A stretch of 64,000 nt of DNA, taken from Stachybotrys elegans (Eukaryota; Ascomycota; Sordariomycetes; Hypocreales; Stachybotryaceae). The position numbers were made by a program, and so were the translations under genes. The notes under the pieces were generated by a model that ran no database searches, was not told the DNA's origin, and saw nothing but the letters and a program-made list of their open reading frames with translations. Position 1 is the stretch's first letter. The number at the start of each line of letters is the position of its first letter. This document shows positions 11,682 to 24,569 of this stretch, piece after piece. The stretch spans positions 1,535,501 through 1,599,500 of the forward strand of contig JAGPNK010000007.1 in assembly GCA_020746835.1 (NCBI GenBank), read 5' to 3'.

Positions 11682-14600
11682 GATGGCAAGGAGGGGGCTA
11701 CGCAATAGCGATGCTATGCGTCAACGGGTCTTTGCGCGCCTCTTTTTTTCTTTGGTTCCTTTTATGGATGAGCTGATTGGATTGACTGTCTTGGCAAACG
11801 TTTTGTCTCTCTTCAGGTCGATTGGAGGTCGCTTCCAAATGCGGGGGAGCCTGTATTGTGGTGGTGTTTTACAGACACCAACCAAAAAAATGTAGTAGTA
11901 GGTTGAAGTGGCGGGGGGGGGGGGTTGAAATGGCGATAAGTGATGATGAAAATCGATAATCAAGATAAGAGTAAGGATAAAGGCCAATGTTATTCAAGCT
12001 CGGCGAGCAGTGACAACAACGAGTCGGGTTCCAGAGGTTTAGCGTAGTAGAGTGTGATTACCGAGGATAGCATTGAAAGCTTTCTCGGGTTAACGGAGCG
12101 GCGACGTAATTTTTTATTTTTTTTTGGTGTGTCTGACTTTCTGACTTTTGGAGACAGAAGGGGGAGAAGAATTGGAGGTGGCTTCGAGGAACCCGTCTAG
12201 CAATGGATCCCTTTGGTAAAAGGATAGGAAGAAAGGAAGCAGACACGGAGCATCTAGGTTGGTGATTCTTCTTTGCTGTGTAGAGAAGCTGTTGCGGTAG
12301 TTGTCCGGTGTCTTTCTCGGCCAAGGTCCGCGGGGGAAGTAAAGTCGTAGTCCGGAGAGAGAGAGATGAGGGTTGTGGAGACGTATTCTTCACAGGACCG
12401 ATGACGCTGCAATTCTTTTTTGTTTCCTTCCTTCTTTCTTATTTGGAAAACCAAGGAGGGGTTCACTTCTTCATGAGCACCGAGTAGAAGAAAAGGAAGA
12501 AAGAGAAAAGGAAACCAGGAGCCAAGCAGGTGTGGAAAATCCGGGGGCGGAAAGCGTGTCAAGGGCGGGGCGTAGCGGGTTTATACCGTTCTTATAGGGG
12601 GGCCAGCGAAGACGAACCAAACCCCGACGAACAGGAAGAAAAAATAATAATGCCCTTTTCCCGCGAAAGAGCAAGACCAAGGAGTGGCCCGCGGGAAGGA
12701 AATAACCCCCCCCCCTCCAACTCCAGTTTTCCAGCTTCTTGGGGCCGCCGGGTTCGTGCACGGCGGCAAGGGGTGGTCGGCCGTCTTGTTTGCGATGACG
12801 AACGGGGCCCCGGGGGTCTGTCTTGGCCTCTCTCTGGTTCGCTGCATGTGGGCTCTCCTGCCCGTGGTCGCTCTTCTGGCAATTGTGGGGAAGGGAAAAA
12901 CCAAGTCCCCACACACACCCCTCCTTCTCCTTTCGGGGGCGGTGGAGACCGGCGCAGCAGGTCCAACCGGTATCTGTACATGAAATACATTCATCCATCC
13001 AAAAGCACATCCAAGCCATGGCTCTGCTCCTGTGTACTTTGAGAAGATCGAGAAGGTTTCCACGGAATAGGAGAAGGGGAAAAAAGGAACGGCGCACGCT
13101 TACGAGGGAAGGGGGCGTGAAACATTTCCAGCCTACTGGAGCGTGTGAAGCTGCGGCACGGCCACCGCGTGCATTCCTTCCATAGCCACCGCCATCGAAA
13201 CCAGCCCAAGTCTCACGCACCGCAAAAAGAAATAACCGCATCTCGTGATGTCCGGATTAAAAAAGAAAAACGAAAGCCAGCATGCTGACGCTTTTCTTCC
13301 TTTGCCCCGTCATCAGCCAGGAAAAAAATGCACCGCCCAGACCTGTTCGATGTCATCGGCCAACGTGACCCAAGCCTCGCTCTTCACATGTCAGTCAGCA
13401 AGTCATCTCTTTCACCTGTCTTGCATTTGGGAGAAGAGGAAGGGGAAGAACACCGGGGGGGTGTGTGTGGGATGATCGTCCATCTGACCTTTTTTTATTA
13501 TTCCCAGGAAGAGAGAGTCAACGTCTTTGTCACGCCCCCCCCCTTCCCTCAGGGCAATAACATAACAATAACATAACAGCAAAAGCGCGGCCGTCACCGA
13601 TAGTTCCAAGCCCTACTCTACTTGATCCTGCTGGTTAGCTGACCAGATTAATTAGGAGCATACAAAAAAAGACCAAGAAGGCCCTACATGCTATCCACGA
13701 TCATGTAGTTACGTACGTTGCATGTACTGTACAAGGAAAGCCATTGACACGCCTCCTACACTTTGGCATCCAGCTAGGTAGCCAATCAGCGTTGTCCCGT
13801 TTGAGTCAGGCGTAGGTTGAGCTGGGCGTCACGAGAATCTTTGCTCTCACTTCAGCATCGATTGTCAGAGGCCTCGTTTCAACACCCACTTCATTTGCTC
13901 ACTGCTCCACCGTCCCTCTCTTTTTCCTCGCTTGCTCACACCTACTCCATCCCATCCCCAGACAAAGAAACCAAACCCCATGGCTGATTCTCCATTCTTT
14001 CTGCGCCAGTTTTTTTTTTTCTCACGATCGATGTAGGCACGTGAGCTGGGACGATCCATGGTAAAACGGCCACGGCCAGCACACGACACGCCCCCCCGAT
14101 TCCCATCTCCGGTCTAGAACTCGTGGCCTGACTAGCCAGCGCATGGCTTTTCTCCCGTCTCGTCTCCCTTCGCCCTTCCACTTGTTGGTCTTGTGCTCAC
14201 GACCGACCCTGAACCCTGACCTATCTTAGCACATTCGTTAGTACTCGTATGTATGTATGTACTACGTGGTAGGCGTAGCATTACCCCAGTCCGGGCCAAA
14301 CCTGAAAAAGATTCATGCCAACCAGGCCGGCGCCAATACTAATAAATGCCCCCACCGTGGGGTTCTTTCCAAGCACTGTGCGCTTGGCTGGCAGGCCAAG
14401 TCGATTTCATTCACATTCGTACAGGTACTGTCAAGATACCCAAACATGTAATGTACATCACAGCATTGAGTACCCTCAATCAATCCCAGCTGCCATATAT
14501 GCGCGCAACAAAAGGCCCTCGTCTCCAATTCCCTATCTGCCGCAATCACAAACGCAGGATAAGGAAGAAGAAAAAAATGACGCCGCCCGCATCGCCGCCC

Positions 14601-16810
14601 ATCGGCATCAGCGTTGTATTGCAGGCTCTCACACACGCATAGATCGGCCAGCCAAACCCCCCCACAGCACCCAATCAGCCCCCCAGTCAACCACCACAAA
14701 AAGCAGGAATTACATAAAACCACCAGCATCAAGATAAATTCGCACGCAAACCCCCCAGAATAGGCAACTGTTCGTACCTGGGAAAGCCGTTCGTGCCGCG
14801 TCCCTCCGTATCAATACCTTGTGGTCCATACAGGTCCTCAATTCCATGCAGCTGTATGAAATGGGATCATCGCCCTGCACCTGTTCACCAACACCCGCTT
14901 CTCCATCCATTCATCCATCTATCCATCTTTTTTTTGTTTTTTTTTCGGCTTTCATTCCGCCTTTCGCTCCCCTCCTTCCGTTGCTCCGGCCGGCGCTCCG
15001 GGTCGATTGACGATTGCTTCACCATCACCTCATCTCCCACATACACACACACATTACACGTACATATACAAACATGCCTGCCGCATACCCAAGCTCCTTC
15101 TAACGTATCCGTCTCGTGCGGAATTCTCCATCTTTTTCCATGTCAGCCCCCGGGACTTGACCACGGCATCCAGGCATACCTCCGATTCTCACTCTCTCTC
15201 AGCCTCCATGCATCACTCATCCTCGTTTGCTCGTGCGCGGTGCATGGTCCCCCCCCCCCCCCCTCTTGGCTCCAAGCAAGTGAATTATTTCCCCGTCAGG
15301 TGATGCCCTCCTCTCCCGGGGTCCATCTACGGAAATGGGTCCGATGGTGGACTCTCATCGCCGTCACCCAGCCCCTGCTTCGCGGTCAACGTCCGAAGGC
15401 TTGCCCCTCTCTTGACCATGTCCTCCTACAGAGTACAACTACGCCCTGCCTTGCGCACTCCAATCCCCGTTCCGTATCTCTTGCCCGTTGCCAGTCTGCC
15501 GTCCTCAAGACATGTTTCTTGACCTGAACTCAGCAGGGGCTGCCTGCACGTTGCCCACTCCTCCATGTTGATATCTCGTGACAATCAATAATGCCAATTG
15601 TTTTGTGATTATTGCAACACTAAGGTACTCCGTACTCCGTCTTCTGGCCCCGTGTCCCCCGCAGAGCCTAGCTCAAAACCCCAGCTTCTTGGCGGCATCC
15701 TTAGTCGTCATCCCAGCCTGGGCATCGTCGCCCACACATGTCCTCTCTTGTTGGTTGCGTTGGATTGGATTGCTTGATCTTGTTCTTCATTCCTCCCTCG
15801 CACGGCGTCTCCATGCCGCTAGTCCGCAACTGTCCACTGTGTCCCTCCCAAACCCCCAGCTAGCCTGATCGATCGGTACACTGCGCTCCTCGTGTCCCCT
15901 TGCAGACCCTCCAGCCAATGGCTGACCTCTTGGCCTCTCGGACTTCCGACCTGCCTGCCCGGTCTTCGAGCCCAACCGCCGAGCTGCCCTCTTAATCACC
16001 ACCGTCTATCCATCCCCTCAACCACCAACCGTCGACCGTCGACTATCTATCACCTGCTCCTCTTTTCCAACCGCTCTTCTATTCATTTCCCTCTCGCTTC
16101 CTCCTTCTTTTGTCCACGTATCCACGCACCGTGACCATGGCCTCCTCCATCGCCACGGCCCTCATATGCCCCACACGATAGGTCGTCGCATTCACGGCGT
16201 GGACCACATGGCTCTTACAGCCAAGACTCCTCGGCTCACTACCCCAGCTCTTCAGCTCGACTCCTCATCTCATGATGGATGGACCTTGCTTGATCCAGCC
16301 GGCCCCTCCTCCGTCCTCCGTCCTCTAGGCCCGTCCTCCAGGCATCTACTAGGTCCAGTTGAGCCTCATCAACGACATGGACTGTATCCCGACACCTCGT
16401 CTATTGATGTTGGCGATCATGGACCAGTTCCACTCTGCCCATACGATATATGACGAAGACATCTCGTCTTGATCAGAGTCATTCATATCACAGTCACGTT
16501 CGGTCATGCAATTGAAAAGGTACGAAAAACCAAGTGGTAAATTCTTAAAGTCATATACGGATCAGATTTGGCTGGGTCTCGCCCAGCCATCCTGTCTCCT
16601 CGCGATTCTAGCGTCCAAAAGGCCGTTAATCGTCAAGCACTCTACGGCGACGTCTATCGCGTCCCTGGTGTGTAAAACAAAACGCCATCCCAATGTCCGT
16701 CTATCATGGCCGAGGTCAGTCTGAGACCGCGCCGTCGACCTCCCGCCGTCAGGCAACCATCACATTATTAAATATGCCTCTCTCTCCCATCTGCACCAAT
16801 TTTTCGTCAT
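11682..16810. other. 5.1 kb gene-free stretch upstream of the FarA-like gene
   Basis: No supportable gene on either strand. Open frames (for example 12471-13241 minus and 14793-15527 plus) are low complexity, overlap others and lack conserved motifs. Homopolymers (poly-C at 15249-15263, poly-G at 11914-11925) and pyrimidine-rich blocks occur. The part near 11.7-12.6 kb probably carries the leader and promoter of the regulator; the far end holds the malic enzyme 3' UTR. An unannotated non-coding RNA cannot be excluded. Confidence 0.5.
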
Positions 16811-19203
16811 CTACAGGCGAACCTTGGCATCACCAAAGCTCACGGGGTCATAGACGCGCTGCTTGATGTACGAGGTCAGGGCAACATCACCCCACTCCTC
16901 CCACTCGACCCACTGCGACTCGGGCAGCTGGGAAACACCGTCACGACGAGCGGCCTTCATCACCTCGCGGGCGACGATGATGCTGGCATCGCGAACTCGC
17001 TCAATGCGAGGGTAGATGAGACCCTTGTGGATCTCATCGGCGCTCAGGCAACCAGCCAGGGCAGCAGCCGAGGTGTAGATCATCTCGTCAGTGACACGAG
17101 AGGCCTTGGCAAGAATGGCACCGAGACCAATACCAGGGAAAACGTAAACGTTGTTGCCCTGGTTGGGGTGGTAGGTGATGACGCCGTTGTCAGAGGGAGA
17201 CTTGACAGTGAAGGGCTGGAAGGGAGAACCAGAGGCGAAGATGACGGTGCCATCAGTCCACTGGACGGCCTGCTCAAAGGTACACTCGGCCTTGGTCAGG
17301 GGGTTGCTGAGGGGGAAGAGAATGGGGCGGCGGCCAAGACCACCAGCGTCGACGGAAGCCTTGAGGCCACGGACAATGGACTCGGTGAAGACACCGAAGG
17401 TGGCAGTCAGACCAACCAGGGCGGTGGGCTTGACGTACTCAATGACCTCCTCAAGGGTGCGGAACTGGTGGCCATTGTTGTCGCTACGGGCGAAGTACTT
17501 CTTGTGGTCAGCCAGGCGGTCACCACGGTCCTTGGTGACAAGACCCTTGGTGTCGACAAGCCAGAACTTGTCACGGGCAGCGGCCTCGCTCATGCCACGG
17601 CGAGTGTAGTACTCGACGAGCTGCTTGGCGACACCGACACCGGCGGAACCGGCACCCATGAAGACAAGGCGCTGCTCCTCAATGGGAACACCAGACAGGT
17701 CAACGGCACCAATATAACTGGGATTTGTCAGAATAATTCGGGACAGGTACAGGCGGACTCGAAACTTACCCGCCAAGGACGACGGCGCCAGTGCCCTGGA
17801 CATCATCGTTGAAGCAACGGTGAGTGTTGCGGTAGCGGTCGAGGTAGTTGAAGGCCTTCTCACTCTCAAAGTCCTCGAACTGGACGACCATGTTGGGGTA
17901 AACATCCTTGACAGCCTCCATGAACTCGTCCATGAACTCCTGCTGGACAGCGGGAGAAGGACGCTTCTGGCGAAGACCGAGGTAGAAGGGGTCCTTCAGG
18001 TTGGTCTCGTTGGCGGTACCGCAGTCGAGGACAATGGGGAGGGTCTTGGAGGGGTGGATACCGGCAGCAGCAGTGTACAGGGCAAGCTTGCCGATCTGAA
18101 ATGGTCGTCAGAAATCGTCAAAAGATGGACCGGGCACAACTTGGACTTACCGAAATACCGACACCGTTGACACCGAGGTCACCGAGACCCAGGATACGCG
18201 AACCGTCGGTAACGACGCAGATTTCAGGGTCACGGCAAGGCCAGTTGCGGAGCATGGTACGGATGGACTTGCGCTGCTTGATGGAGATGTACAGGGCCTC
18301 GGGGCGTGTGTAGAGGGTCGAGTACTGCAGGCAGACATCACCAATGGTGGGAGTGTAGACCAGAGGCATGAGCTCGCGGACGTGGTCGATGAGAAGGCGG
18401 TAGAAGAGGTCGACGTTCTGGTCCTTGAGCGACGACAGGTACAGGTACTTGTCGACGTTGGTCGAGCGAGTGTTGATCATCTTCATGGCTCTGGCGCACT
18501 GGGTCTCGAGGCTCTCAATGGTGTGGGGGAGGAGACCGGTGAGGTTCTTGGAAACACGCTGCTCGGGGGTGAAGCCGAGGCCTGGAAACGTTAGCCTGAC
18601 GGTTCTAGATCAAGAGAGTGAGGCTGAAGCTGTCCCAGGCGTCTGGGCATATGCATCTCCAGCATCATGTGACGTTGCAATGTTTTTCTGTTTGAACTTA
18701 CCCTTGTTCCACATGGGCTCGGCCAGCACCTGGTAGCCGGCAGCCCTGCTTTCAGGCATGTAGTCGGTCTCGGAGGCCTGCTGGACCTCGCTGAAGTGGT
18801 TCTGAGCGTATCCGCGGTGCTGATCGAGACTGGCGGCCTTCATAGCCTGCTCGATGGCGTAGACGTCGACCGAGGACAGAGGGTTGAAGTCGGTCATTCT
18901 CCTGCTAGAGACGGACATACGCTTATTAGAAATGCTTGTGATTGAGGAGCGGCCCGAGGCTACGGACGATGATGGGGAGCTTGAGCGAGGCGTGTGAATA
19001 TCTGAGCTGGCAGTGCTGTAGGCAGACGCCATTTGGGGGAAGATAGAGTGAGGCGAGAAGTAAGACGAGGCCAGCTTGTACTTGTGCTTGGAGGAAGACG
19101 GGGAGGAAGGGGGGAGGTGATGTCTGATATAAGAAGTAGATGAAGTGGTGGAGGATGTTGGTGATGAACGGCGGAGGACTGCGACTAATGAGGGTCTAGC
19201 CAT
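16811..19203 (-). CDS. MAE1: NAD(P)-dependent malic enzyme
   Basis: Four exons join in frame: 19203-18702, 18581-18151, 18095-17770 and 17717-16811, giving 721 residues. It oxidatively decarboxylates malate to pyruvate. The malic N-terminal domain carries the family block LMPLVYTPTIGDVCLQYS, followed by DGSRILGLGDLGVNGVGI and FNDDVQGTGAVVLGG. The NAD(P)-binding domain has the Rossmann loop FMGAGSAGVGVA. The first residues (MARPSLVAVLRRSS) are basic, Ser/Thr-rich and lack acidic residues, like a mitochondrial presequence. A second in-frame ATG at 19032 (residue 58, MASAYSTASS) would give a 664-residue protein nearer the usual length. Cofactor preference cannot be read with confidence. The yeast orthologue Mae1 is mitochondrial; dual targeting here is inference. 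Confidence 0.93.
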
Positions 19204-20629
19204 GGATACGACTTGGGGCGAAGAGCTGGTTTAATAAAACAAAGCTCGGGCAGAGTACCAAGGCGCGTTCCGCAGCCTGAAGGAGAAATCGAGGGTAGGG
19301 AGCAAGCCCGATGAGCCTGAGCCCAGACCACCGGGGGCACGGAGAAGGGGGTGTGTGTGTGTGGATTGGGGTATGGGTGATAACGGGGGCACAAGGAGAG
19401 GCGAGGACGAGGAGGAGGGACGAATTAGGGGGCAAATTGAAGAGGGATCGAGGCAAGCGGTGCGGCAACGGTCAGAGGCAGGGCTTGGAGAGCGTCTGTG
19501 TGTTGCAGATGCGCGGGTGTTGGCTGGGCAAGAGAGGAGCAGGAAAAAAAGGTTGTGCGGTGGTATAGGCTGGTATGGGTATGGGTGATGGTGTGGTACT
19601 GTAAATGTTTGGTGCAAGGAGGCGGCGGTCCCGGGGCGGCGCAAGGATTCTGGATGACGGATGGAGGTGATGGTGGGTGGGTTCTGGAATTGTGGATGTG
19701 CAGAACGGATGTCTGAAGATGGGACGGACGGGATCGACCAAGATGTGACGAATAGGGCAGGGCAGATTTTCAGCAGAATCTGGGTGTGGGAGAGAAGAAT
19801 CGGAGGAAGGGGCAGGGGGGAGTGTCGGAGACTATTGGGCACTCGGGAAGGGACGGGTTTCAGAGGGAGCAAAAAGAAAGAGCAGCATAGCTCTTTGCAG
19901 AGCAGGCGCACGCGCAGTAGCAGGGCGGCAGGCAGGACCCTGGGCCAAACCTGCGACAGTTGTGCCGCGAGTTTCGGAAATGGGCCATGCCTGGCGTTTG
20001 AGAAATTGGGGAGACCGGGGGTGCCAAGGTCCAGAAAGTGGAGGAGGGTCAGCGGGAAGAGGATTTCTCGGGACGCTGGCCTGCATGCCACTCTGCATAG
20101 GGCCGGCGCCAACGCCAACGCCCGCCGCATTCACATCAGGAAAAAAACCAAAACGGCGAGAAAAGGGAAGACCTTTGTGTGTGGGCCCGAAGGGGGGGGG
20201 AGAAGTGTTGGGGCAGCATGTGAAGAAGGGGGGGAGAAAAGCCAAGCTCAAGCGACCAAGGAAAAAAGCAAAGAGAGAGAGAAAGGAGAGTAAACTCACC
20301 TCCTAGAGCTGGTAAGAGAATCAACGGACCCAACCGGGTAGCGAGAGAAGGTGCGAAAAGGCGGTGTTGTCGAAACGAACGAGTCGTTTTGTTTGGCCTG
20401 AAGGATTTGGGATAAAATAGAATAAAAAAGGTTGTTTTTTTTTCTGAACAACGCCGCCGCCGCTGGTAAGATGCAGATGCAGGCAACGAAACAAGTGGAA
20501 CCTAATTCCTCTGCTCCTTCTTCTTCTTCCGATTTTGTTTCTTCTTGAGTTTGTTTGGCTCTTTGTTTCTGTCTTATTTTTCTTAGAGAGAAGAAGAGTA
20601 GTAGAGGGCAGAAGGGGGGAAGAAGTAGG

Positions 20630-20650
20630 AGAGAGAGAGAGAGAGAGAGA
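20630..20650. repeat. (GA)n microsatellite
   Basis: A GA dinucleotide run about 1.4 kb upstream of the malic enzyme start. On the gene's strand it reads as a CT tract, a common promoter feature in filamentous fungi. Confidence 0.8.
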
Positions 20651-23265
20651 ATAGGTGGGAGGGAGAGATATTGATGGGAGACGCAATGGTTTTGTGCTTC
20701 GGAGGGAATGGGATGGGGGATGATGGTCCCAATCTTACGGCTTATTTATTTTATTAATATGGATTTTGCTCGTCCTCGTTCTCGTACGGTTTTTTTTTTC
20801 CTGCGCTGGCTACCTCTGCTTTGTCTGCTCGGGGATGGACGACAATCAATGCCGGTTTGTTTTCCCCCGTCGTCCGTCCCGTCCGCTTTCCCCCCTTCCC
20901 CCTCCCCCTCCAAGTCATGCGCTCCAGAGCTACTAGATAAGTCAAGTTACATTGCTGTATTTGTCCGGACCGGAGGTATGCGTCACGACGAGGCAGCGCG
21001 GTGCGAGTGCCATGGTGGCCGCTTTCATTCTATTGCGCCTTGTAAGTGGGCTTCCGTGACGAGCCAGCAGGGTCTCTTGTCCCGACATCTCCCGAGGTGC
21101 TCCGCTTAAAAACCGACAGGCGACTGAAGCCATCTACGCCTCTGCAAACCCATCTAGACTACTACCATCCAACTACTTCTAATCGTATTCTGCCGTACAT
21201 TCTACGTACCCAACAAAATCCGTCACTGGAAGAGGGCGGGGATGATAAAAAAGATCCTGGTCTAGGTCTCTCTTTTTGTCCTATTGGTGTGTGGGGACGC
21301 GCCGACCACGTCCGATTTTGGCCGGATCGGACTCCCACCAGCCAATCAGCTCGCGAGCGCACAGCGAGAAGGAAGGCAGGCCGTGTAAGTCGAGGGCAGG
21401 GCAGGAGCTGTACATGCGCCGCTGGTTGCCCCCCAAGCTGAAGGTGGCGCGACACACACTGGATTGTTGATATCTCACCCTCCCATCAGCGGAGAGATAT
21501 TACTATTATTTCTATTCTCGTCCAAAGGGGAGTTAACTGCATCCAGCCATGCCGTGCTTATCTTTGGATGCAATCCCCCGTCAGCACGTAAGATAAGCAC
21601 CCGCGCGGATAAACGAAACAAAGAAACTCCACGAAGGGGAGAATCCAATGTCTCCGTTGGCCGTCATCATCATCGTCGTCGTCGTCGGCGTCGTCGTGCC
21701 CCCCCTGGTAGTGCCCAGATGCTAGCAAACGATGGTCGGGTACGCAATAGCTGGCTGGGTCCTCGTCCCCTGCAAGCTAAATTAGAGCCTGCCGGACCGA
21801 CAATAGGGTTCGTGGATGGGGACGACGGGCTCCAACTTGGGTCGGGTCTGGGGAGGGCCATGCCTCTTTGTCTCTCCTTCCTCCGTCTGCTGTCTCTCTC
21901 GCTCTCTGTCGGTTGTTGTTGCTCCTCGACTCGAAGCCTGGTCCCGGTCTCCCGTCCTAGTGAACCTTCCTGCTCTCTCCGCTGTCTCTCGTATCACGGA
22001 GAGTCATGTCTGCGACGCATAATCCTCCTGCGTAACCGCCAGCGCACCAGCCCAGCCCACGCCCAAGCGCTTGGCTTGTCTCGCCCTCGTCGTCGTCGTC
22101 GGCCCCTCAAGGTGTGTGTTTCCCCCTACTTCTCGGTGAGAGAGAGCCTGTCGGCGTTTCGCACGCGAGGGCCCCTCTCCGATCCCCCTGCTCCCGGGCC
22201 CCCGATTCTCCACTGGCCTCGTCCTCATCCTCGTCCTTGTCCTTCTCCAGCCTGGGCGGAAGATGCCCAATGTGCAGGCCCACCTGCTGGAATTGCGACT
22301 TTGCTCGCGTGCAGTCCCCGTCGTTGGCGTCGTGGGGACTGGACTTCTTCCACCCGCGGGAAGACTACTGGGGCCTTGTGAAATGATTCGTGTGGCATCC
22401 ACGGATGTCGATCTCACATCCAACGAGCCAGAAGAAGCAGAAAGGAAGGGGGAAAAAACACGAGTCCGTTACGGAGTATTGGATCGTCCCCCAAGCAATA
22501 AGCACCGATGCTCCAGGCAGGGATTTCCACGCAACAAAGAGTAAAATTCGATTCATATCCCTGGTTTTTCGTTATTGTTTTTTTTTTCCCCTTGGCCGCT
22601 TTTGATTACCTGTTACGTACGAGCCAGGAAATGAAATGGCCCTCGTCGGGCATCGCAGTCCGATGGTGTGATATCGGGCTGACCGCCTGGTTGCCGGGAC
22701 GGCATCATCCATTGAAGCATTGTGATCTGGAATGATCCGTTTATTGCTTTTTTATTATTATTCTCTTTTTTCTTTTTTCCGTCGTCTCCTGTTTCGTCCG
22801 TTGTTTCCCAGCGTTGCATCCGCCCCTCCCCCCCTTTCCCGTCAATCCTACATGAGCGCCTTATCGAGCTGCATATTGGTCCTGCAGGTTGACGTGCGTA
22901 TGTATGTATGTGAGAAGTGTGTGACCCTTTTGTCTGCAGTACCTATCTGCGTGTGTGTAAATTGAAGCTGCATTCACGGCCCAATGTTGCCGAGACCCCC
23001 AAAAGACTCCACCATCCCCTTCCCGGATTCCTCCGAACCCCTGCTCCTGCCTCATCGTCGGCAGCTTCCCGGTCGACTTTGTTCACATTCACAAATTTTT
23101 CCATTCCCTCCTCCAGGTATCCGTACGGAGTTAGTAGTCTTTCTGGAATATTGGCATTATCGTCTCTTCTTGCTCGAGGGTCCTTGTCCCGGAGCAGCCC
23201 TTGCTCTTCCCCACTCTCTGCTCCGTCCGACCCTCGTCAGCTTGTAACATGTTTCGGACCTTGGG

Positions 23266-23298
23266 GATGCGATGCGATGCGATGCTGATGCGATGCCC
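23266..23298. repeat. GATGC tandem repeat
   Basis: Four consecutive GATGC units, then one interrupted unit, in the gene-free region upstream of malic enzyme. Nothing links it to a gene. Confidence 0.8.
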
Positions 23299-24569
23299 AG
23301 CACAGTCAAAGCATGAGCCAAGGGAATGCCAGACGCAGCACCAGCGACATCAGACGGAGGCTGTAACGCCGGCGAGCCTCGATCTGTTCAGCTCGCTGCC
23401 GATCACATCCTCAATATTTGATCGTCTGCCTATCCATCCATGATCCACTATCCATCTCACCTTCACTCTGTCACTCCGGCTCCCGCTCTCTCACTCTCGC
23501 TCTCGCTACCCTACATCCACCCCGGTTGCCTTGATTCGATTCATTCGTTGATTCATAAAGCGCTTTCACATGCATGCATCTCGCTCCTCTCGGCAGCCAA
23601 CCCCCCTCGTGATTCGTTGACCCCGTTCCTGATGCTCGATTCTCCCCGATATCTCTTCGGTGGCTTGCACTTTTTTCCTGCTCTCTTTCCTTGGTCTAAA
23701 CTCGAACCGGCATCCCAGGTCTGAACCTTCTTTCCCTCTGTGATGCTGCCGTTACATCAAGCTCACCGCCTCTATCACTTACGTAGGTAGTAGGTATGCA
23801 TGTACAATCACGAAAACCGCCGTATGATTTTTGAGTTTGGCTGGTCTTCCCAACAAAAACCAAGTACATCAAGGAAGAAATATATCCTATCTAGATCATA
23901 CATGCATACCGTCACATCCTCGTAGCCTCTACGCCCGCTACCTCGCCCAGAAGTCGCCGGCCATGCATCATCGTCATCAATCACCATCATCACACCCATC
24001 CATGCTATCATACTGCCATCCTGCCATGCTCTCCCACTTACCGCAACCCTCCACCGAAGTTGACCCTCGGTGGCTGGCAGACTCCATCCAATAGCCTCCC
24101 CGGTCCTAGTCATGCAAAAGCTGCGCCCATCAGCCATCAGAACCCACGCCGTCGTTCCCTAAACCTCAACAAGTCTGGCTGCGCTGCTCCACCGCCAAGT
24201 GCCGGTGTGCGTGCCAGAGAACTCCAGATTATCCTCTCCACGCGAACCCGGCGACACTAGCAAGTCCTGTCCGTCTGGGGTACCGGTCAGCCTTTGTCGC
24301 CTCTTCCCCGCCTTTCTCCAAAAAATCAGCCGGTCGACATCTCCGATCTCGCTGGCTTCCTTGCTTCGCTTCGACCTCTGATCACATGGCATGGATCTTC
24401 TGGCTTTGACATATTATGTATTGGTATATTCACCGGCCGCTCCTACACTGCGGACTTCCATCGGCTCGGGGTTCAGTTCGTTTCTCGTGACTCGTGACAT
24501 CCATCCCTACCTGTACCGCCACTCACGCCGTTGTCCGCCATATCCTGGTCTCTGCACAACTCGGGTCCA

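Larger units (their letters stand above)
19204..24569. other. 5.4 kb intergenic region upstream of malic enzyme
   Basis: No gene can be supported. The proximal part (19.2-20.7 kb) is purine-rich on the plus strand, so pyrimidine-rich on the malic enzyme strand, as expected for its leader and promoter. A GTGAGT-like donor on the minus strand near 20300 could belong to a 5' UTR intron, but I cannot place a convincing acceptor. A (GA)n run lies at 20630-20650. The 21-24.5 kb part holds scattered low-complexity frames and a GATGC repeat. Confidence 0.5.

Noticed and set aside
12471..13241. 256-codon minus-strand open frame
   Set aside because: Several equally long frames overlap it, including on the opposite strand, and none shows conserved motifs.
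17027..17812. 261-codon plus-strand frame
   Set aside because: Antisense shadow of the malic enzyme exons.
19231..20130. 299-codon minus-strand open frame upstream of malic enzyme
   Set aside because: Low-complexity Pro/Leu/Ser composition in the pyrimidine-rich leader region; no conserved block.
21464..22381. 305-codon plus-strand open frame
   Set aside because: Dominated by His/Arg and Ser/Pro runs from simple sequence; overlapped by other frames on both strands.
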